From NCBI GenBank assembly GCA_029876055.1, contig CM056874.1, positions 5,146,001-5,210,000 of the forward strand: DNA of 64,000 nt, given 5' to 3'. The position numbers and the translations under genes were made by a program. Position 1 is the first letter of the stretch, and every line of letters starts with the position of its first letter. The notes beneath the pieces were generated by a model. The model was not told the DNA's origin, did no database searches, and saw only the letters and a program-made list of their open reading frames with translations. Of this stretch, positions 58,852-64,000 are shown one piece after another. The stretch is from Madurella fahalii (taxonomy: Eukaryota > Ascomycota > Sordariomycetes > Sordariales).

Positions 58852-59428
58852 CCGGTATGGACCGACCGTTGGAAACTGGGATCCACCTCCCACGAACGAT
58901 TCGGGAGCAGGTCAAGACGACCATAGATCCGCAAGGATCAGGAGTTGCAAACTCGACCAGCCAAGGATCCGGCTGGCGTCCACCAGCACTCCGATATGGC
59001 AGATGTACGTGGCTGGTGGGCAAGACGACCGAGGATAGCCACATCTGCAGACAGTGTTCCGATGCGCACGGCTTTGCGCACAGCCTCGCGCTTGGCGAGA
59101 TGTTATGGGGTCGCCATTTTCGCGCCCGTACCCATTTGTTGTTGGTTTCAGCGATGCCGGTTGCAGGCATTTACACCACTTTGCAAAGCGCTCGAATTGG
59201 TCGACTTTTTTTTTCGAAACATAATACAGAATAACAGTGCACTGGAGTTTTTGGGGACTCTGTAGCCAAGCAGAGAACAATCCACGGTGTGGACAGACGG
59301 GTCTGCATCGCTGGAGGCGGTTACGGGTTACTCTCTGTGTTCCCTCTTGGCAAGAGAGAACCGTCTCCGCCTGTCCCACGCAAGCGAGGATCCTTTCTGA
59401 AGGGGATAAGCGCGATAGTAAGGGCGAT

Positions 59429-59666
59429 ATGCCGGAACCTCCTCGCCACTCTCAATTCCACGGGACGGAGGAGGAAGACCTTGTGCAGAGGCTACTTTGC
59501 CCCGGAGCCAGCGTCTCGGACTCGGCCGGTAAGTGCGGCATGACGACCACCCCGCCCGCTCGGAAGCGCTTTGCTAACACAGGGTTCTGCAGAGGAGGAT
59601 CCAGAAGAACCGCCGAACCCGCAGGCTTCTTGTCTTGGGCGGTGCTGGTTCTTCATCGCTTGGTGA
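59429..59666 (+). CDS. Possible small spliced gene, 57 residues, unknown
   Basis: ATG 59429 (MPEPPRHSQFHGTEEEDLVQ) leads to a GTAAGT donor at 59529. The 64-bp intron has a TGCTAACAC branch and a TTCTGCAG acceptor ending at 59592. These are near-ideal fungal splice signals, and the phases agree. The second exon reads EEDPEEPPNPQASCLGRCWF and stops at 59666. A further donor (GTGAGG, 59663) could extend the gene. No homology is recognised. Confidence 0.3.
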
Positions 59667-60134
59667 GGTAGGTGCCCGATGTGGCATCCGGGCTGGGCTG
59701 GTCGCGTCTCTCGGGAGACGGTTACGCTACACGTCGTGCTGTTTCCAAAGCCCGCTGCTTGGCTCCTCTCCAACTATATGATTCCGACATAGATTTGACA
59801 AAGCGTGACTACGGGTGGGGGGTTTGTGTCCGGGGGCCGGGATGACTCTTTGATTCTCTGCCTAGATAGATAGACTTTGTCTGCTGGACATTCTCAAATT
59901 CAAGCCCGACATTGTCACCAACTTCGGTGTCTTGATGTGTCTTGTTGCATATTGCGCTGCCGGCTGTGGAGCATGTGCGCACTCTCGGACTCGAGAAAGC
60001 TACATGCAACGGGCGGGCAAGGCACCAACCAACGTCATTTCCCTTGACGTCTGTCCCCCTCACTTCCAGTTAATTCTTCGGGCGCTACACATGCATCCTC
60101 ATGCAACACCCGGCTGAGACACGCAACCGGAGCA

Positions 60135-61054
60135 ATGGCTGCGCTGGCAACTGTAGTGTTCCAGACACTGGACTCCAAGCATGACCAAGACGGGCAGCCG
60201 CCCCCAGCGCTCGTAGTAGAGGTCAAGAAGCAGGACGGCCTTGTGCGGGCGTTTTACGGGCAAAAGATGGAGGATCCGGACACGAGTGTCTTGTGCACCG
60301 GTGAGGCCTTTCTTTTTCTCTTCTCCGCCCTGTCCCGCCTCTCCTTTTCCCAGTCGATTATGTATCACATCGGACACATAGCGTCTCAAGCTAACACGCA
60401 TGTGTGATGTCGGGCGGTTGGCTAGAGTGGTCCTCGCTTGAAGCGGCGCAGGTCTATTCCTCGTCCTCCTCGCCGCCGCTGGCCGTATCGCTGGGCATCG
60501 TCATGAGGGAGACGAAGGCCTTCAAGCTGGGGACGGCTTCGTCGTCGTTCTTGTCGGGCGTGGATGCGGGCCGGGTATTTGAAGCGCCTTGTACCGAAGT
60601 TTTCACGGCGTTTGACGCCGAGCCAGGGTTTATGGGGAACTGCGAGAGGTTTTTGGCAATGGTGGACGGTGCGCGGCCGGATGGGTATTTGGGCGGCGCC
60701 CTTGGGGCTGTGGAGGAGGAGGAGGATGGAGGTAAGAAGATGGTAGGGATGGTTATTGGCTGGTAGGTATTTACGGTTGTTTACGCTCCTTTCTTTCTTC
60801 GCGGATTGGCTGGTAGTGGAGGATGGGTATGGGAAAGAATGTGGCTAACAGTTTGGAAACAGGACGAGTAAGGAGGCGCACTTAGAGGCCAAAGGGAAGC
60901 CCGGTGGTGAGTATACTTACTTACCTGAATTCTTGCGGTGGCGGGGAGAGTATTGATGCTGACGGTGATGATAGCTATCCAAGATAATATCCACGAGCTC
61001 AGGACACTGAGGAGGGCGGTGGATTTGTTCCACGTTGGGTTCAAGCAACTTTGA
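60135..61054 (+). CDS. Uncharacterised protein resembling dimeric alpha/beta-barrel (ABM-like) proteins
   Basis: Exons are 60135-60300, 60426-60762, 60863-60906 and 60975-61054, giving 208 residues. The three introns (125, 100 and 68 bp) have GTGAGG, GTAGGT and GTGAGT donors, and GCTAAC branches in the first two. They restore one frame across all exons. The sequence has two similar halves: CTEWSSLEAAQVYSSS near residue 55, and GWTSKEAHLEAKGKPG followed by a C-terminal DLFHVGFKQL. This W-x-S-x-E-A pattern and the F-H-V-x-F end are typical of fungal ferredoxin-fold/ABM-superfamily proteins of about 200 residues. Members include monooxygenases and stress-related proteins, but no cofactor or substrate residue identifies the role here. 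The presence of a tiny 44-bp exon makes the third and fourth exons less certain than the first two. Confidence 0.72.
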
Positions 61055-61573
61055 GGATTAGCTACGCCATGTACATCCGAAGAAGATACATCCGAGAGGG
61101 AACGATGATCCTCGTGGCATCCTTCCAGACCTCAACGGGGCTTCTTGTACGTCCAGAGACGGGAAGACCATAATCTGCCGGCGATCCCCTAATCAGGCCA
61201 TCACGGGCGCCTCACACGGCGCAAGACGCGAAGACGCAAGGGGTGAGTCGCATTGTGAGGGAGCGGGGGAGGGGCAACTCCACACAACGGAGCTCCCCCA
61301 CATCTTGGAGGCTCCCTCTACGCGATTATTCTGCAGGGCCCGTCCGGGTCATAGTTTTGCCTCGAACAACCGGCAGCAGAGCTGCAATTCAACCACCGGC
61401 TGGACAAGCGTCCCGCCTGCTCGGAACAGGAACAGGTCAGCTCCCAAGTGGAGAGCTGTCGCAACCATGGTTTCTTAACCGGCGTCTCCTAAACCTCCCC
61501 AATCTCATCTCTCTCCCTCTCAATCTCCACATCCGTTCCTCCAAGCGTGAGAGAGCTACAGATCATCATCATC
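61055..61573. other. Intergenic, about 0.5 kb, promoter of the DUF3500 gene
   Basis: It lies between tandem genes. The 60 bp before the ATG are CT-rich and end in an ATC repeat, typical of a fungal leader. Nothing else was seen. Confidence 0.6.
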
Positions 61574-62912
61574 ATGGCCGGTTCAGAAGACCAGCATGGT
61601 GGCGCATACCGCCAGCACCTCCCCGACCTAAGCATCTCCCGCTTTACAGAGATGCAAAAGCAGGATGCCCACGAGTACGCAAAGGTCTTCATAGAAGGCG
61701 GCAACCCGCCATGGCTGCACGGCCTGTACCTGCATTGGCGTAAGCTATTCCAGGAACCCTTCAAGGGCGTCACCAACGACGGTATGCTTCGCTATGCCAA
61801 CTTGCATCTCCGCACCCTCCACTTACACCTCCCCTAGGCCGTGTCCGGCCGGACCTCTTCACTCTCCAAGACGAGGGAATGCCCATCGCCTCCATCCTCG
61901 ACGCCACCACCTCCCTCCTCTCCCAGCTCACCCCTGCCCAACTCTCGCTCGTCCAATACCACATCGACTCCCCCGAATGGCGGTCCTGGTCCAACCCCGA
62001 GTTCCTCCTCTCCCCCAAGGGCATCCGCCTCGACGAGCTCACCCCTCCCGTCCGCGACTCGGTCCTCGCCGTCCTCGAGGCGACCCTCTCTCCGGAGGGG
62101 TACGCCAAAGCCGTGGGTGCGATGCGCATTAACGGCTTCCTGGGCGAGCTCGTGAAGGCGCCGCGCGTCTGCAATGAGTTCTCTTACAACTTTGTCCTGT
62201 TCGGCCGCCCCTCGGCCTCGGCGCCCTGGGGCTTCTCCTTCTACGGCCACCACCTCTGCCTCAACGTGTTCCTGTACAAGACCCAGGCCGTCATCTCCCC
62301 CTGGTTCACGGGCGCCGAGCCCAACTTGATCGACGCCGGGCTGCACCGCGGCACGCGCATCCTCGAGGAGGAGGAGCGGCTCGGCCTGCGCCTCATGCAG
62401 TCCCTCCCCCCAGCCAGCAGGCCCGCGCCCAGGTGTACAAGCTCCTCCGCGACCCGGCCATGCCCCACGGCCGGTGGAACCACGACGACCAGCGCCACCT
62501 GTGCGGCGCCTACCGCGACAACCGCGTGGTGCCGTACGAGGGGATCCTGGTGTCCGACATGGACGCGCAGCAGCGCGGGCTGGTGATGGCCATCCTGGAG
62601 CAGTACCTGCTCTATCTCCCCGCCCGGGCGCGCGGGGTCCGGCTGGCGCAGATCGAGGCGTGGTACCACGAGACGTACTTCTGCTGGATCGGCGGCTTCG
62701 GCGACCAGGACCCCTTCTACTACCGCCTGCAGAGCCCCGTGGTGATCGTCGAGTTTGATCACCACTCCGGCGTCTTCCTGACGAACAAGGAGCCGGCCAA
62801 GTTTCATATACATACCCTCTTGAGGACCCCGAATGGCGGGGATTATGGCATGGCCTTGAGGCCGTTGGTGGAGGGGATGGAGCAGGAGTTTGTGTGGGAG
62901 GGTGAGAGGTGA
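61574..62912 (+). pseudogene. DUF3500-family protein, one-base frame break at a C6 run
   Basis: ATG 61574 starts MAGSEDQHGGAYRQHLPDLS. A 56-bp intron at 61782-61837 (GTATGC donor, CCTAG acceptor) joins the second exon. DUF3500 blocks are clear: SPEWRSWSNPEFLLSPKGIR, SYNFVLFGRPSASAPWGFSF, YGHHLCLNVFLYK, WFTGAEPNLIDAGLHRGTRI. After RLGLRLMQSLP the frame must shift by one base, at or near the C run 62406-62411, to continue with QQARAQVYKLLRDPAM, WYHETYFCWIGGFGDQDPFY and VVIVEFDHHSGVF, ending at 62912. An intron here would remove conserved sequence, so it is rejected. With the frame joined, the product would be about 427 residues, normal for the family. Homologues occur in bacteria and fungi. The His-rich GHH and FDHHSGVF motifs suggest a metal or haem-type site, but the activity is unknown to me. 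Confidence 0.8.
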
Positions 62913-63094
62913 GTGGGGTGAGCCCAAGCAAGTAACGGCTATGGTATATATAAACTTCTATTTTCTTCGCTGTCGCGCGCGGCTCTTCTTTTTCTTGCTA
63001 TATATGGCGTTGTTCGAACTTTGAATTAGTCGCGGTGGCATTCGCTTGCGTATGCCGCGTCCTTGGATCCCCAACATTCAAACCGAATGAACCT

Positions 63095-64000
63095 TTACGA
63101 CCCCTTGGGCAACAACCCCCAGTTCCCTCCGCACGAGCACTTCCTCTGCTGCGCCAGCACAAACGTGAAGCCAGGCCGCTGGCCGAAGATGTCTTCCATG
63201 ACGGATGCGCAGCGCACGCAGCGGCGCCACTGCGGGCCGCTGCCGCTGCCGCTTCCGTTTCCGTTCTTGTTGCCATTGCCTCCCTCATCGCCGCCGGCGA
63301 CACCGCTCCCTTGCGTCACGCCGCTCCTCGCCGGCAACCCCTCAATACCGTTCTTCGCCACCCCATTGACGTGGTCATCAGGAGTCTTGGACTGCGGCCC
63401 GCTGGTCAGCTCAACCCGCTTGAACACATCAATGTACCTCCGGGCCGCTTTTCTGACGGCCAGACTCCTCGGGTCGTCCTCGACCTCGAGCAGGTCGTAG
63501 CTGGCGAAATACAGCTTGGCCGGGTCCGTCTGGTTGCGGAAGGCCGGCAGGCTGACGGTGAAGAACTTGAGCAACACCTCGCGCAGGGTCGGCGGCGGGT
63601 TGGCGGCCAGCAGCATGCCCAGCTCGCAGTGCGTCTGCGCGTTCTTCATGAACTGCTCGTTGCGCTGCTGCTGCTGCTGCTCGGTGACGCCCTGGCCCGG
63701 CTTCAGTCTCTCCAGGACACCCGACAGGTTCGTGTGGTATGCCGCCTGGATGTCCTTGCCCAGGCTGCCCAGGAGATGGTCGAAGGCCTCGACGTTGACG
63801 AGCGTCTGCGAGACGGCCCGCTGCAGCTTCAGGTAGGCTTGGTAGAGGGCTGGGTGTGTGCTCGAGCCGGTGGCGGCGGCGGCGGCGGCGCTGGGATCCA
63901 TGGCTTGTTGGTGTTTCTGCGCCTCATAGTGAAGCCTAGCTTTCTCGCTCACGGCCCCGAGGTGCGCCAGTCGGCGGCATGCAGCCGACAGGAATCCCCG
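63095..64000 (-). CDS. Mediator complex subunit Med16 (Sin4), C-terminal part
   Basis: The minus-strand frame is open from the right edge of the window to the stop at 63095-63097, covering 301 residues. The 5' part lies outside. The sequence is helical, including VSQTLVNVEAFDHLLGSLGK, EVLLKFFTVSLPAFRNQTD and RKAARRYIDVFKRVEL. Next comes a Gly/Asn-rich linker, then the C-terminal Cys-containing block RRCVRCASVMEDIF ... RKCSCGGNW. That CxxC...CxCGG arrangement near the very end is characteristic of fungal Med16. Med16 sits in the Mediator tail and relays activators and repressors to RNA polymerase II. GlyAsn, polyGln and polyAla stretches are microsatellite-encoded. The N-terminal WD40 propeller expected of Med16 would lie to the right of the window. 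Confidence 0.85.
   Translation of the reverse strand, partial: RGFLSAACRRLAHLGAVSEKARLHYEAQKHQQAMDPSAAAAAATGSSTHPALYQAYLKLQRAVSQTLVNVEAFDHLLGSLGKDIQAAYHTNLSGVLERLKPGQGVTEQQQQQRNEQFMKNAQTHCELGMLLAANPPPTLREVLLKFFTVSLPAFRNQTDPAKLYFASYDLLEVEDDPRSLAVRKAARRYIDVFKRVELTSGPQSKTPDDHVNGVAKNGIEGLPARSGVTQGSGVAGGDEGGNGNKNGNGSGSGSGPQWRRCVRCASVMEDIFGQRPGFTFVLAQQRKCSCGGNWGLLPKGS

Larger units (their letters stand above)
57142..60134. other. Intergenic, about 3 kb, with two weak small spliced candidates and a duplicated 25-bp element
   Basis: Divergent upstream DNA of the coiled-coil gene (minus) and the ABM-like gene (plus). Most frames look random. The two small ORFs with consensus introns and the repeated element are listed separately. 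Confidence 0.5.

Noticed and set aside
62304..62418. Intron to explain the DUF3500 frame change
   Set aside because: It would delete the conserved GAEPNLIDAGLHRGTRI segment and uses a poor donor. A one-base indel at C6 is simpler.
54000..63000. Secondary-metabolite or carbohydrate-degradation gene cluster
   Set aside because: GH16, DUF3500 and ABM-like genes are neighbours, but no backbone synthase, transporter or cluster regulator is present, and strands and spacing look ordinary.

Overview
The window comes from the nuclear genome of a filamentous ascomycete, most likely a sordariomycete and probably Sordariales. The evidence is short introns (about 50-130 bp) with GTRNGT-type donors, CTAAC/CTGAC branch sites and YAG acceptors. 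Coding sequence is GC-rich, intergenic spaces are 2-6 kb with homopolymer and CT-rich tracts, and the protein set is typical of Pezizomycotina. The N-terminus of the chitin synthase looks like the Neurospora class IV enzyme. No mobile element, CRISPR array, rRNA or convincing tRNA was seen.

Layout from left to right:
- 1-779 (-): 5' part of an unidentified, largely disordered protein, cut by the window edge.
- 6038-9776 (+): class IV chitin synthase (chs-4 type) with a long leader.
- 12059-14636 (+): acidic WD40-like protein.
- 16714-18432 (-): secreted GH17 cell-wall glucanase (btgE type).
- 20457-23618 (+): mitochondrial RNase II-family exoribonuclease (CYT-4/Dss1).
- 24242-26922 (-): exocyst Sec10, divergent from NUS1 (27477-28588, +), which is followed closely by the tRNA m1G37 methyltransferase Trm5 (28773-30687, +).
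- 30688-36560: a gene-poor stretch of about 5.9 kb.
- 36561-38372 (+): Reg1-type PP1 regulatory subunit.
- 39528-40518 (+): proteasome beta5 subunit Pre2, convergent with the mitochondrial t6A synthase Qri7 (40905-42682, -).
- 43238-46843 (-): a 1201-residue single-pass membrane protein of unknown function.
- 50878-52384 (+): GT34 alpha-mannosyltransferase (Mnn10/Mnn11 type).
- 54274-55418 (+): secreted GH16 endo-glucanase, frame broken at a G6 run.
- 55981-57141 (-): coiled-coil protein of unknown function.
- 60135-61054 (+): small protein resembling dimeric alpha/beta-barrel (ABM) proteins.
- 61574-62912 (+): DUF3500 protein, frame broken at a C6 run.
- 63095-64000 (-): C-terminal part of Mediator subunit Med16.

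Functionally this is an ordinary core-genome segment, not an operon or a biosynthetic cluster. Two themes recur. One is wall construction and secretion: chitin synthase, GH17, GH16, GT34, NUS1 (dolichol for glycosylation) and Sec10 (exocytosis). The other is mitochondrial RNA metabolism: CYT-4, Trm5 with a predicted presequence, and Qri7. I did not find a new multi-gene system. The most interesting items are the 1201-residue protein with its 47-residue WW-type repeats, the two-start architecture of Trm5, the in-frame intron of the GH17 gene, the stop-free leaders of the chitin synthase and GT34 genes, and the pair of one-base frame breaks at homopolymers.
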